Assembly: GCA_951217055.1 (NCBI GenBank)
Contig: OX578283.1
Coordinates: 31,902,260 to 31,966,259, forward strand
Source: Gerris lacustris
Taxonomy: Eukaryota; Arthropoda; Insecta; Hemiptera; Gerridae
Length of the DNA: 64,000 bases
Direction: 5' to 3'
The translations under genes and the position numbers were made by a program. The notes under the pieces were generated by a model. It searched no databases. It had not been told where the DNA came from and saw only the letters and a program-made list of their open reading frames with translations. Below, piece by piece: positions 1 through 11,650 of this stretch. The stretch's first letter is position 1. Each line of letters begins with the position of its first letter.

Positions 1-1689
1 CATCGCTCTGGGTACTATGACTTTCTTTGCTCCCTTGGTGCCTAAATAACTATTTTTACTGAAGCAAGAAACATTATATTTAAAGTTCGTAGATGATAAA
101 ATTGGGTGGATCAGTGTATCCAATTGAAATAGCATTCGGTTGAAATTTAAAACCACGTTTTTCAAACACCGAAATAACTGGTTCCATTCCCAGAGGGGTG
201 AGAGAGAAGTATTTCAAACTAATGTTGTTACACTCGAAATACCTTAGTTCCTTATCACTTAATGAAATAATATTTTATGATCGACATAATAGAAACATAC
301 AAATAAATACAAATAATATTAAAAATTATATTATATAAAAGTTGTAAGATTTTAGGGACGGGGGGACACTGTTTTCTTACAAAATATGCGACTTATGAAA
401 TATTCCCTGACATTTATTTTTGACAAAAATTCTTTTTTTCTAGACTTTTTAGTTGATTTTTTTTTTTTTTTTTTAAATTGAGGGAGAAGATAATTTTTTT
501 TAAGGTGACTTAAGATACAAAAACTGAACTGATTTTAAGTACAAATTCGACACCAAGTATTTATTTGTACACAGGGCGACTTCATCTTTCATTTAACATC
601 CCACATGAGCATTCACGTTAGATGAAAAGTGTCAACCCTTTGCTTTTAAGGGATGATTTTTAGGGCTTGCCTATATTTTGCCTGTGTTTAGGGTATTGCA
701 CGTAACATAACTGCAAAGTTTTACATTTTTGTGTTGAGTACTTTCTGGGATGCAGGTGATAAAGACAGACGCAGAAAATTATGAGTACTAGTACTCGGAT
801 TTGTCTCCGGACCCTAAAACTTTCCCTAGTTGTTATTTAGCTGTGGCAATCCTCATTCTTTTTATTTGTTTGTCATTAGCTTGGAAACTAGATTTTCCAC
901 GGTTTGATTTATTTGTATTAATTGGTACATTTAAAAGGTCTATAAATTAATTTCCCACCAATTTTTGTGTTTCAGAAAAATATGTATTTTGTTTAATATA
1001 ACATTAGTTTATGCTAATGAAATCTTATTTTTAGACAAGATACCTAAAATTATACATCATAAACAGTATGTATCTAACCTCTTATATATCGTTAAATGAG
1101 AAATCAGCAGTGAAAACACTTCGTTTATTAATATATTCGCGTGTGTTGGATCCGTTTTGATAGAGATTGAATGTTGCTGTGAAGTAGGGTGTAAATGAGA
1201 TGAGAAAATAATGCTCGGGCAAGCGTAAGACCCAGGCTATAATTAATGATGTGGTCCATTGGTTGCTGCAGAGCCAGGAATATGTTGAATAAAGGCCTAT
1301 ATATCCCACGCAGGGCTACAGGGATGAAGGGCTCTTAATACAACCATCTTCTCTATTTCACCCTTCACCTCGCGTCACTCTCATAAAGTCTTTTTTCCCT
1401 TCCCGTCAATTTTCCGACATGGCTGGCAAACAACATGACTTTCCACTCTGTCTGTTATATTTTTTTTCCTCTTTTTCTTGATTTAACAGAAAGGTTTTTC
1501 TTAATCCAAGGTATTACAGCTCTTAAGACTTTACTTTTCACTTTTAATTAGTTACAGTTTTAAAAAATGCAACGCCATTTTACGCCTCTTTTTTCTTAAA
1601 AATATATCTTAGCAAATTTATAACCTTAATGATCTGCCAGTCTTTTATTATTTATTTTGCTATTAAATCTCTATTATTGTATAAATGTC
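1..1689. other. AT-rich intron, no genes seen
   Basis: No ORF with recognisable content and no element ends. A T tract lies at 459-474. The short ORF 1082-1309 on the minus strand has no supporting feature. Confidence 0.6.
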
Positions 1690-2170
1690 TCCGAATTCAA
1701 GAATTTCTTGACAGAAATCCTTTCCGCACATTTGGAAATGTTTTAATCTTGCGGTTCTCTGTCGGTCTGTCCGTGGATACTTTTGCGAACCATCATAACT
1801 TACAAACCTCGCAATTAATTTAATGAAATTTAGTTGTCATAAATAGCCTATTGTTGGCCCATGTTAATTTCTAACTTCTGCGCGTATTGATTTTTTTCTC
1901 TTCATGATCACATACTTTTTTGTATTAACACCAATATCTTTAACCAATGTTAATTGGCCCTATGTTAATTTCAAACTTCTACGCGTATTGTTTTTTTCTC
2001 TTCATGATCACATACTTCTTTGTATTAACACCAATATCTTTAACCAATGTTAATTGGTCCCTTGTTAATTTCAAATTTCTACGCGTATTTTGCTTTTTTC
2101 TCGCCATGATCACATACTTCTTTGTATTAACACCCATATCTTTAACAGTACTTATCAGATTTAAAAAATA
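1690..2170 (+). repeat. H-family repeat with three tandem ~105-bp units
   Basis: The copy starts near CAAGAATTTCTTGACAG and contains CTGTCGGTCTGTCCGTGG (a GTCY tract). From about 1855 a unit of roughly 105 bp, including CGCGTATTG, CTTCATGATCACATACTT and GTATTAACACCAATATCTT, occurs three times in tandem (about 1855, 1958 and 2062). Single-unit copies exist at 23.6, 26.3, 38.8 and 58.4 kb. Confidence 0.8.
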
Positions 2171-3282
2171 ATTGTATTGTTAGTTTAAAGTAGCCCGCAC
2201 AGATGCTCCCATAATAATTGCAAACGTTGGCGCACATTTATTATTGAATATAAATTAATGTTACTCCACAGGGAATAATACAACAATCTAAACAACCACA
2301 TTTATTTTGTATTCATGTTACCATTCATCCATTAATAGAACGGGAGGAATGTTTATGGTACACTGATACGCAGACTATTTAATTAACTATTGATTAATAG
2401 ACATTTTCAAACATTAGCTGCAGCTTCGTATGTTCCTGTTATCTATGTTTGGTATTCGTTTAAGCCCTAGTTGCAGGTGAAATAATATGGCAAACTTAGT
2501 AAATTCCGTTTGCAAACTGTTAAGATTGTACGCACAACTTACCAAGAGGTAGAATTGTATTTATATCTATTTGGGGAATTAGATTTATAGGTTAAGATTA
2601 CTAGTTTCGAGTGAGAGAGTATAAGGAGATAAGTAGTAGTCTACATAAGGGCCTGTGTAAAGGGGGGCAGGTAAATCCTAAACCAGCATGGGTGCCCTTT
2701 TCTGGTTAAGCTTGGCCCCAACCCTTTATAGCCGTAGGAAATTCTAACAGCGTGCAGGCTTCATTTCCTTCTAAACCTGGGCATTTCCTCTTGACTTTTC
2801 TCTCCTTCTCTATACCTCCCTCTAAACCTAATATAACTGCCTACCAGGAATAAATAGAATAAACAGAGGAGCAAAACCAGAACTCAGGAAATTTCAACAA
2901 TTTACACTGTATTTTATTTAGTGGAAAAAGTAAACCTTGAGCAAATTCTCTTATACTATCTTGTTGAGTGCTTATTCGTTTATTTTTCCAAAATTGAAGA
3001 CTAAAAAATATTATTTTATAAAGTTTTTCTTATCATAAACGGTTTTAAGACTTAATTGTAATTATAATTAACAGTGTTTAAGGCTAATTTGATCAATTCT
3101 ACTGAAATTCTGTTTAAATTACAGTAAAGATAACTTAATGGGGAACATTTTTGCTATCAAGTGGTGTTCCCCGAAGTTTATGTATCCACCATTGTTACAC
3201 GACCTTTCTTTGGATCTATCTACTTAGTATTATTCTAGCAACTCCATAACGCTTCATTACCTGCTTTTCTATATACACTTAC

Positions 3283-3345
3283 AAATTATACGCTTTAGCG
3301 TTAATGATTTTATGAATATGTACTAAGTTTAAGCTGATTTTGTTA
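3283..3345 (+). repeat. Direct repeat, copy 1
   Basis: AAATTATACGCTTTAGCGTT, AATGATTTTATGAATA and ACTAAGTTTAAGCTGATTTT recur at 4148-4203 with one substitution and one small gap. An inner hairpin, CGCTTTAGCG, is present in both. Nature unknown. Confidence 0.8.
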
Positions 3346-4147
3346 AAATAAGCATATTTTAATTATAATATAGCAATATCTAACGGGAGTAGTCGGTCAT
3401 CATCTTTGCAATCATCTTTGCTGTCTATGTCAAAGTTAAAATAAAATTAGATACTTACCTCCTAACAAATAATGTTTGGCTTGAAGCATGAATATAATGT
3501 TTTATGGTTAATTTTTGTTTATCGTAAAAAAAAGCTTTTTTAAATTTAAGTGTACCTTTAAATCATTCAAAAAACGGTAAAAACGTTCATGCATATAAAA
3601 TATTTTTTTTTTAGGTGTTGATTTACATGGTAAAAGTATGTATTAAATATTTTTGTGTAATAACTTTTTTCTTCTACGTCACGTTATGTCAACACCATAT
3701 ACTCACTTGACGCTAACAAACTATATGTAAACAAACATCGAAGAACATATGAAGATTATGAGCTAAAGAAGAGAATAAACAACCAGTGTTGGAATAATGG
3801 TAAAGTAGGTTGCGAGGCCCTGAGTCAATAGCGTTAACCTAGCGTTAAACATTCTGGCACGGAATTGGCCCCCACCATCCTTTCCCACATTTTCTTAAAA
3901 ACCTTTAATACCGAGCGAATAAACTTTTGAAATATAACTGCACCAGTTTTAATAACCGCTCTTTAATATATATTTCTCCCTCTCTTTTTTTACCTCTTAA
4001 AACATTCTCTTTTTTTCCAGAAAAAACCTCATTTTAATGGAACTCTATGAAAACTTTTGTTATTAAATATTTATTTTTAAGTCATACTCCTTTTCTTGTT
4101 TTTACTTGAGATTTAATACAGTTTAAAAAATTACAAAGTTTAAAATT

Positions 4148-4203
4148 AAATTATACGCTTTAGCGTCAATGATTTTATGAATACTAAGTTTAAGCTGATT
4201 TTA
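4148..4203 (+). repeat. Direct repeat, copy 2
   Basis: Second copy of the 3283 repeat: AAATTATACGCTTTAGCGTC, AATGATTTTATGAATACTAAG, TTTAAGCTGATTTT. It is 865 bp downstream in the same orientation, which could mark a segmental duplication or short direct repeats of an element of about 0.9 kb. Confidence 0.8.
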
Positions 4204-4658
4204 TTTTTGCAATAAAAACTAAAAAAAAACCTTAACCTTCCTGTAAGATCATATTAAAGATAACGTCGGAAGAACATTTTCAAAATTTACATTAAGGACA
4301 TTTTGACAAAATAAAAGTTAAGTTATAATTAAAAAATATATGTGTGAGACTCTCACGCATTAGAAGTGAAACTGAGTGATGAAAGTTTTAGGAAAAGAAT
4401 ATACATATAAAATATGTGTATAAAATAGCACAATAACCCTAATTTAAGTAATGCATATTATATAAATCATTTATTTAATCCTCAACATACTTATTTATAA
4501 ACAAGAGTTTACAATGCCGCCACTGTCAGATATCTTCTCAAAGAAACATAATTTTAATTAATAAAATATTTTCATAAAATGAATATAATAACATTAATAT
4601 ATCTTAATTGTTATAATAATACCCTTATATACCAATTCTGTGTACAGAATAAATCAAC

Positions 4659-4735
4659 TACTCCCGTGGTATAGTGGTTGGCACGTAAGACTCTCAATCC
4701 AGGGGTCGGGGTTTCGAGACTCGTCCAGAGGGCAA
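4659..4735 (+). repeat. tRNA-Glu-like pseudogene or SINE head
   Basis: CTCCCGTGGTATAGTGGTTGGCAC has a good box A and D arm, GACTCTCAATC places CTC in the anticodon position, and CGGGGTTTCGAGACTCG is a damaged box B and T arm. The anticodon stem does not pair well and the acceptor stem is poor, so it is not a working tRNA. The sequence after it (to about 4800) may be the SINE body. Confidence 0.55.
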
Positions 4736-5605
4736 ATCAAATATTTATCACAGGCCAGTCTTAAAACAAAAACTTCCAATTTCTTTAATTTCACATTAAA
4801 AATGTTTCACTCGTCCAGAAACACTCTGTCAATTTCATCCAAGCAAATTTACTCGGCAAATTTAAAAAAAAAAAAATAAATATACAAAAAAAATAATAAA
4901 ATAAAACAAAATTTTATTAATGTTTTAACGAAAAATTCTCGTTTGCATAAATGAATTACCAAAATCGTCGGTTGCTTAAATTGAGTATTCTAAGGTTATC
5001 CATACATTTATACATTATATTCTAGCCATCCTTGCATAGAATTCTGATTGATTCCTTTATAATAATAGTATCAAATTCTCGCTTACACATAAAATTATTT
5101 TGTGTACAAGAAAAAATTCTTAGTTTTCATGAAATTATTGTAAACTGTGAATTTTTTACCTAGATAATATCTTTCATACTAAAATTATTTTAGTAAAATT
5201 AAATTCTATCTTACATCGAGTTCTTTATTAACCTGGGTGGGGTTAAATAGACTATTTTGGATTTTGAACAATCATCTAATCGATTTTGCACTATGACAGT
5301 CAGCAACTAGAGTAAAATAATTTTAGTAATTTCAGAAAAAAAACCCTGTTATTTATTGAAAGTGTTACAGCATTTAATTCTATGGACCATTAAAGTAAAC
5401 GTAATTGCACTTATTATTATGTAATACATAATCACTAACCATTTTTTTTTTTCAATATTAGTATTTTTTCACCGAAAATATCCATTTCTTTTACCGTACA
5501 ATCGGTGGGAGCCTACACACGTTCCGGCCGTCTGCTGAAGGCCTACCTGATAGTTTAACCGCCTTTAGCAATCAATCTATGATCGAAAGATTTATTTATT
5601 AAATA

Positions 5606-6710
5606 CTAGCTGAAGTACCCGGCGTTGCCCTAGGGCAGCGGTTCCCACCTTTTTTGACTCGCGTACCCCGTAGCGTTCAATTATTCTGAATCGTACCCCT
5701 TAATTCATATTATATACTTCCTATGTTAATTTTATAACTGATGCTTTCATGAGTTGTTAGTACCTTAAAAGGAAATAGTCCCCCTCTCCGTAAAAATAAC
5801 TCAAGTGGATGTCACTGATAGAAACAAAGGGGTCCAAGTAACATTTTTGGAAAATAAGATAAACGCATTTTAATGCATGTAAATAGCAATGCCGTGGCTT
5901 GTAGAACAACTATTTTCACTTTTGTATGCTTTGATTTGGTGAATTTGACCTTCAGTATATAAAATGCACTTTTTGTGACTTACATCCCTTAACTTCTGAC
6001 GCCCAAATAATTTGGAGATATATATGGAGTTACTAACTCTTAAAAATATGGGAAGGGGATAAACTATCCCCTCGCCAAACTCAAACAAGAGAGATTAGGA
6101 GAACGGAGCTCTGAAAACCACAACAATAAGAACTTGAAGGTATGATAAGAGATTTTTGTAAATTACAGAATGGTGTTGAGGACCCAAGATAAAAGAAAGA
6201 TCCTAGTTAGTTGATTTGGCTACGCTCATATTGTAGGCTAGGGGTTAGTGTCATCGGCTGGAGGCACACAAATATCCCTCCGGCTATCTAAATACCAATA
6301 TAAATTGCGACTAGGGACTAGGTTGTTTATTAATTTAACCTCATTCCTTTAATTTTGCACTTAGAGCACTATTTATTATTTTAACGTGTAATTAAATAAA
6401 TACCGAAGATGTTAGCTGTTAGCACGTATATTTTATTTTAAAAGTGAAAGCGTTTATCACTAAAACAGTTTAAAAATAACATTTGTTTTCAAAAATCTAA
6501 ACGTATTTCTATAAATTATTTGAACTTTAATTAATAAATAAGTCTTTTTTGTCCGCCATTACCATTTTTTTTCCTCGTACCCCCCATAGTTTTTCTGTAC
6601 CCCTGGGGGTACGCGTACCTCAGGTTGGGAACCGCTGCCCTAGGGGATAGAAGGTTTTTCGAAACATTATGTACATGCCCTTCATGCTCTGAATAAAACT
6701 AGATTTATTT
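5606..6710 (-). mobile_element. Helitron 3' end, interrupted by a hAT element
   Basis: Read on the minus strand, the end is GGGTACTTCAGCTAG followed by T, the Helitron CTAG|T terminus preceded by the CCGGG-rich segment typical of arthropod Helitrons. The plus strand therefore begins CTAGCTGAAGTACCCGG at 5606. The element resumes after the hAT insertion (GATAGAAGGTTTTTCG, 6646 on). Its other end is not clear; 6710 is an estimate. Confidence 0.55.
5636..6637. mobile_element. Non-autonomous hAT transposon with 8-bp target duplication
   Basis: The terminal inverted repeats are CAGCGGTTCCCACCT (left) and AGGTTGGGAACCGCTG (right). They are flanked by a perfect 8-bp duplication CCCTAGGG at 5628-5635 and 6638-6645. 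Both termini continue into GTACGCG/CGCGTAC sequence, extending the inverted repeat. The length is 1002 bp and no transposase reading is recognisable inside. TIR sequence and 8-bp duplication are hallmarks of the hAT superfamily. Confidence 0.93.
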
Positions 6711-6860
6711 AAAAATCAAACAAACACATCCACATCTTCTTTATTTACATCTTCGTACTTTACTTTTAAATAATTGATTAAGATATGAGTTTGTGTAAGT
6801 TTTAATTTTATATGTTTTCATAAATTTATTTTTAATGTATGTGTTTTTGATTTGTTTCAG

Positions 6861-6899
6861 GTAAGCCATCAAGTGTTGTACCCGATGTTCAAGTATCCA
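6861..6899 (+). promoter_or_regulatory. Candidate recursive splice site / 39-nt microexon in aPKC intron
   Basis: The pyrimidine-rich run TTTTTGATTTGTTTCAG ends at 6860 and is followed at once by GTAAGC, so a good 3' splice site abuts a good 5' splice site. A second donor, GTAAGTT, begins at 6900. Two readings are possible. As a cassette exon of 39 nt it has phase 1 on both sides and would insert 13 residues (mainly KPSSVVPDVQVS) just before FPNAPPAPG. As a recursive splice site, the 39 nt would serve only for exon definition and be removed, leaving the normal aPKC linker. Recursive sites with a downstream decoy donor are known from very long arthropod and vertebrate introns, and this intron is at least 31 kb downstream of the site. 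I favour the recursive reading, by inference; RNA data would decide. Confidence 0.6.
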
Positions 6900-7869
6900 G
6901 TAAGTTAAATCGAAATTTCTTTAGATCTAAGTAATACTTACTGAAATTTAATTTTTTAGTATTTTTAGCACCTAGTTTAATGTTTTTAATGTTTAATAAT
7001 TATTAAATATAGTGGTAATTTACGGGTCTATTTAGTATTTATAGTCGGTTGTTTTCTTCGTCTAAGTTTAAGTAAATTCAGCTACATTCTAAAAAGAAAC
7101 AACGAATAGTCTTAAATCTGAATCATGGAAGTCATAAGGTTCAATAAGGCCGAATAAAACCAAATGTTGACTTTATTTTAAAAGCAATTTAAGAATTCCT
7201 TTTTCTCCGCCAAACTGGAGCTGCAGTACAATCGTACAATCCTCTACGGATATCAAGGTATAACGTTTCTCCCGTTTCTCCTTCCCTCGGAACCAATATT
7301 GTATTCCACAAATTCGGTCTACAGCGGGGTTCTTATAAACCCGGCGTCTTCTTTTTATTTTTCCATTTTCCGAATGTGTGTTCTCTGTATGGTTACATTT
7401 TGTTGACTCTCTCCTCTGCTATTCCGTTTTCGTTTCTTTTCTGCCTTGTCAAAAAAGAAACTCTTTGCTTTTTCTTTTTTTTCTCGCATTTGAAAAAACT
7501 TGCCTTTTTGTGTCCTCAAATGTTCCCTTTTTTATCCGTCAAAACGTTTCCGCTTTTTCTTTACTATCTTCAAGGAATGTTTTTTCCTCTATTCTTGGGT
7601 GTTTTTTTTAAAGAACGACATTACCATTATATTTCTCTTTATATTCGCCCTGTGTGTTAAGAAAGAAAGAAGTTTTTCCCTCGGCGCGACCCCCACTATC
7701 TTTTTACGTCATCGACGCGACGCAACATGGGGACGTCAACCCATGTATCGTTTCCCTCTTCTACCTTACACCTTTTCTTATAAGGCGTTTTTAAATGTAT
7801 TTTTAAGAGTGTCTTGTTTCTTTTTTTTCTTGTCTTGCTGTTACTCAAATGTGACTATTTTGTTCTGTC

Positions 7870-7998
7870 GAGTACACCGTGCTGTTACGGGAGGCCCGTG
7901 ATACTTTACGCCTCGCTGTTTTTAAACCCACCTACCACCTGTGGATCGATACAGGCTAGGCCATGCTTTCAAGAGAACCACCTGAGCTACCGACCTCC
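7870..7998 (-). repeat. tRNA-derived SINE head, minus strand
   Basis: The minus strand reads GGGGAGGTCGGTAGCTCAGG, TGGTTCTCTTGAAAGC, then TGTATCGATCCACAGGTGG. TAGCTCAGGTGG is a box A and GTATCGATCC a box B at normal spacing. The following CGTGATA/GGGCCTCCCG region is probably SINE body. One copy only. Confidence 0.6.
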
Positions 7999-8323
7999 CC
8001 ATTTATTCTCTTTCCTTCATTTTTACTCTTTTTCAGATTTTTCCCTCGTCTTTGTGGTTTGTTGAGCTACCCATTACACAATCTTCTTTTTCGCCTGTCC
8101 ATCTTCGTGTAAACCCATTTTTTTTTTTACCACTCACATCTTATCCTTCTGACTCGTTTTTTTTTTTTTTTTTTTAAAGAAGTAAATGTCGTATCTTCTG
8201 TGCTTTTTTCCACATTTATTTAAGATAAAGCTCCATCTACCTTAGAATTTGTGAAATGAGAGAAAAATAAAGGTTACCCTTACTTTTATAAAAATGATAC
8301 ATTTTTTCGCTCGCTTCCTCTTT

Positions 8324-8427
<104 letters not shown>

Positions 8428-9027
8428 AATTTTTTCTTAGATTTGCTTTAGATCTTAACCATTAACTTAAAAAGGATTTCCTTTTAAGTCCTTGTAAGAA
8501 GAAATTGTATAAAAAATATTTTTTAAAGTTTTTCATGTACAATTTTTCCCCTTTTCTTCCTTGTTATTTTGCACTTAATGTTTCTATGCTTAGCCAAACT
8601 TATTTTCAGTTCAATTGTCCTTTTTCTTCTACCTATATATATTATTCTTTTATCTCTATCTTATTTAGAGGAAAGAGGTTTAATTTTTTTATTCTGCTTT
8701 AAACGTAAAATTTATATTCATAATATCCTTTTTACAGATACCGAACTTCTGCTTTTTGTTTACCGAACTTTAATGATTACTGTGATGGTTATGAGTTTCG
8801 CTAAAACTAGAATTATTTTCGAAATAATCCAGTCCTTAGGAAAAATGTTACTAATAAATTTGGATTAATATACCTATTCGGACTGTTAAAAAATCATTAA
8901 TTTGTCGTTGTAAAGTGGCTAGGTCTGAGCAGTGGAGCGAAATAACCTATGTTTTAGATCTATAACAATGAAATCTATCACGGTGAATCAAACCACGAAT
9001 CCTAGAGGTGGTTAGAAAGAAGAAAAA

Positions 9028-9080
9028 TAGATCTATAACAATGCACCCTAGGGAGGTAGGGTGTATTGCAATAGATCTTT
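9028..9080. repeat. Imperfect 52-bp palindrome
   Basis: AGATCTATAACAATGCACCC followed by TAGGGAGGTAGGGTGTATTG and CAATAGATCT. The arms AGATCTAT(A)...CACCCT and AGGGTG...ATAGATCT pair. The first arm also occurs at 8956 (AGATCTATAACAATG). Confidence 0.7.
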
Positions 9081-9589
9081 AAAGAATAGCTCACTCTGTC
9101 TTTCATTATTATTTTTCCTAGAATGATTATTTGATTATTAAGATTAATGTGTGTGGACGAATTAACTTTATTCGTTATCTAACTACATTAAATACCTTCA
9201 AATTAAGTGATTCCGCTCGGTTCTGTCACTGTCACAACAAACAGGAAAACATATCGACGGCTTGGAAGAAGACCGTCACAAAACCGTGTTTTCAAATTTT
9301 ACAAGAGGAGCAAAAGAAAAAGTGACTATTTTTTTTGTCAAATTTATTGACCTTGTAGTAGTTGGATTTGCTTTATATTATATTAATTTCTTCTATATAC
9401 TTCAGAAAACCTAGCCATACTACTACTTTTTACATATTAGGCTCAGTGCTAAATTTTTAGGCAACGTTTCAATTAAAATCAGTACTTGTGACAATTTTCC
9501 ATAAAAAAAAATATAAGCAAATTTAAAATTAGTACATAAGGGTTTATATTAATTTGGTAAAACATTTTGATGAAAAAAAATTTTTTTTA

Positions 9590-9750
9590 AGTCGCTATAT
9601 TTTTTAAATATGTGGGTAGGTACAAGACACATACCCAAATTTCAAAGTGTTTGGACGAAAGGTGTGGCCGTGAGAGCAGGCGACCGGACGGACGGACAGA
9701 CACACGCAGGAAAATATAAGGGTCCTTGGTTTGGACCCTAAAAATCAACA
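9590..9750 (-). repeat. GTCY-tract repeat fragment
   Basis: The minus strand reads TTTTTAGGGTCCAAACCAAGG, CCCTTATATTTTCCTGCG, then TGTCTGTCCGTCCGTCCGG and AACACTTTGAAATTTGGGTATG. The GTCY tract and the AAATTTGG motif resemble DINE/HINE-type families, but no ends were found. Confidence 0.5.
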
Positions 9751-11504
9751 TCATACATAAACTATATAACATGTCTAATAATACGAGATTAGGCACAATA
9801 ATTCTATTCAGTCTTAGGCTTTACTTAGTAATTTCAATGTTGAAATAAATAGGAACTGTTAGTGACAAGGTTATCGAATTTAGACAAGTAACTTATTTGT
9901 AAATGTTCTTTTGTTTCACATAATTCTTCTTAAATAAGTAAAGACTTAAAAATAATAATACTGAAAATCAATTGACCTAAGTAGGTTCTTATACTGTTCT
10001 TTTCCTCTATACTGTTCTAGTGGCCAAAAAATAATATCACTTTTCCATTTTTATATAATACATAATGACATTTAAATTTGTCCAAATTAACTTGGACTCT
10101 ATGGCACACAATATTTTAAGTTCTTTATAAGCTGATGTTAGTTTAACCTTTTTTATTTCGGTGGATTTCCTTCTTGCTGCTAAACTTGCTGCTAAATGTC
10201 TTCTCAAACTTAAATGGATAGTACCGACACCATCACAAGGCCTGGAGTCCAGGTATCCCACTGAACAATCTCTTGCCTCCAATTAATTAACCAGAATAGA
10301 GGGTGCTCAACTCCACACCATTGCTGATAAGAAAGTTATAATCAAAATAACATACACATGAATGACAATAGTGACTAGTCTCCCGCGCGACCACTACAGG
10401 GTTAAAAATCCGATTGGTATATAAATATAGGGAATACGACGGAGAACACATGATAAGAAGTTGTAGGGTTAACAATTTTGTGAATATGACGAAAGGTTAC
10501 TAATCTACGGTTGACAAATCTAAAAAATAATTGTCATAAAATTATATTTAATAATTTAAATAAAGCTTTATTTTAGTGGAAAACTGTTATAAAATAATAA
10601 TATTGTTACGAAATACTTCCAAAATGATATAAATGTAGATAACATTTTATGCGAGAGGGTCACTTTTTTAAAAAATAATTCTTTTTAAAAAGATAATTGT
10701 TTTGATCAATTAATTTAATAAATATTTTATGGGTTAAATAGTCATAAAAGCATTTGATTCATTATTGAACAAAAATTAGATATAAATGTCTTCGTATCGC
10801 TATTTTATGAAGACTGCAAGAAACACTTTTGTGACAGTCTAATAAATAAAACCGCGACGTTTCCACTTAGATCCCAAGTTGAACACTGATTTGTTACAGT
10901 TTAGAACATAATACTAATATAATCCTCTCTACTGCCAGACTTGCACTTCACTCATTCTGGCGTTCTGTGTTTGTACTAGAAATATGACAATATTCTACAT
11001 AAAAGTACTACTCCTTAGGAGTGTTTTGGTACAAAAAAAGGTTTTCTCAAAAAATCGGGTTTGTGACAGTCTTCTACCAAACCGTGGATATACATATAAG
11101 AATTATACTAAGTATAGTATTTGTATTTCACTTGGTTTCACGTGTTCCAACACTTGCAGTAATCTTGGTTCATATACAGAGCTTTGAGACATTTTCCACT
11201 CCAATAATTATGCATCGTTGAATGGGTATAGTATTAATAACAATACGATTGTTTTTCAGGATATAAAAACAAATCAATAATTTCTTATTGACCCAATCAA
11301 TGGATTGATTTTAGTTATATCACTCTTGCGTTTCTCCTCGGCTTAGCCTGATTTATCAGCGGGTAAATTAATTTAATTTATTGTATGTGCATGAATGCTT
11401 TGATAATAAATCGATCTATCTATTATGTTTGCACAGTAAGGAATAATCATAGGATTCTTTCTTATGACCTACAAATAAAAGATTACTGAATTACTAGACT
11501 TCTA

Positions 11505-11650
11505 GGTGAATTAGCGTAATCGCAACTCGCCTGAAACCTAAGGTCTAAGCACCATATTATAGTGAGTTCGAATCCCGGAGAGGTTATTTATATTTTACAA
11601 TGATGAATTGAATAGAGGAGTAAAGTGGCGGGATTTCCCGTCCTGTAATA
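11505..11650 (+). repeat. SINE-like fragment with box B
   Basis: CGCAACTCGCCTGAAACCTAAG and GTGAGTTCGAATCCCGGAG (box B) occur 40 bases apart. The segment ATTCGCAACCTGCCTGAAACC recurs at about 11919 without its box B. Probably two truncated copies of one tRNA-derived SINE. Confidence 0.5.

Larger units (their letters stand above)
2171..4658. other. AT-rich intron
   Basis: Apart from the direct repeat pair (3283 and 4148) nothing is recognised. 2640-2830 and 3790-3890 are slightly GC-richer and may be old repeats. Confidence 0.55.

Noticed and set aside
4659..4735. Functional tRNA-Glu gene
   Set aside because: Anticodon and acceptor stems do not pair properly and the T arm is altered, so it is a pseudogene or SINE head.
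7376..8065. Overlapping plus-strand ORFs of 77-133 codons
   Set aside because: They occur in all frames of a pyrimidine-rich stretch and are Phe/Leu/Ser-rich with no domain; composition explains them.
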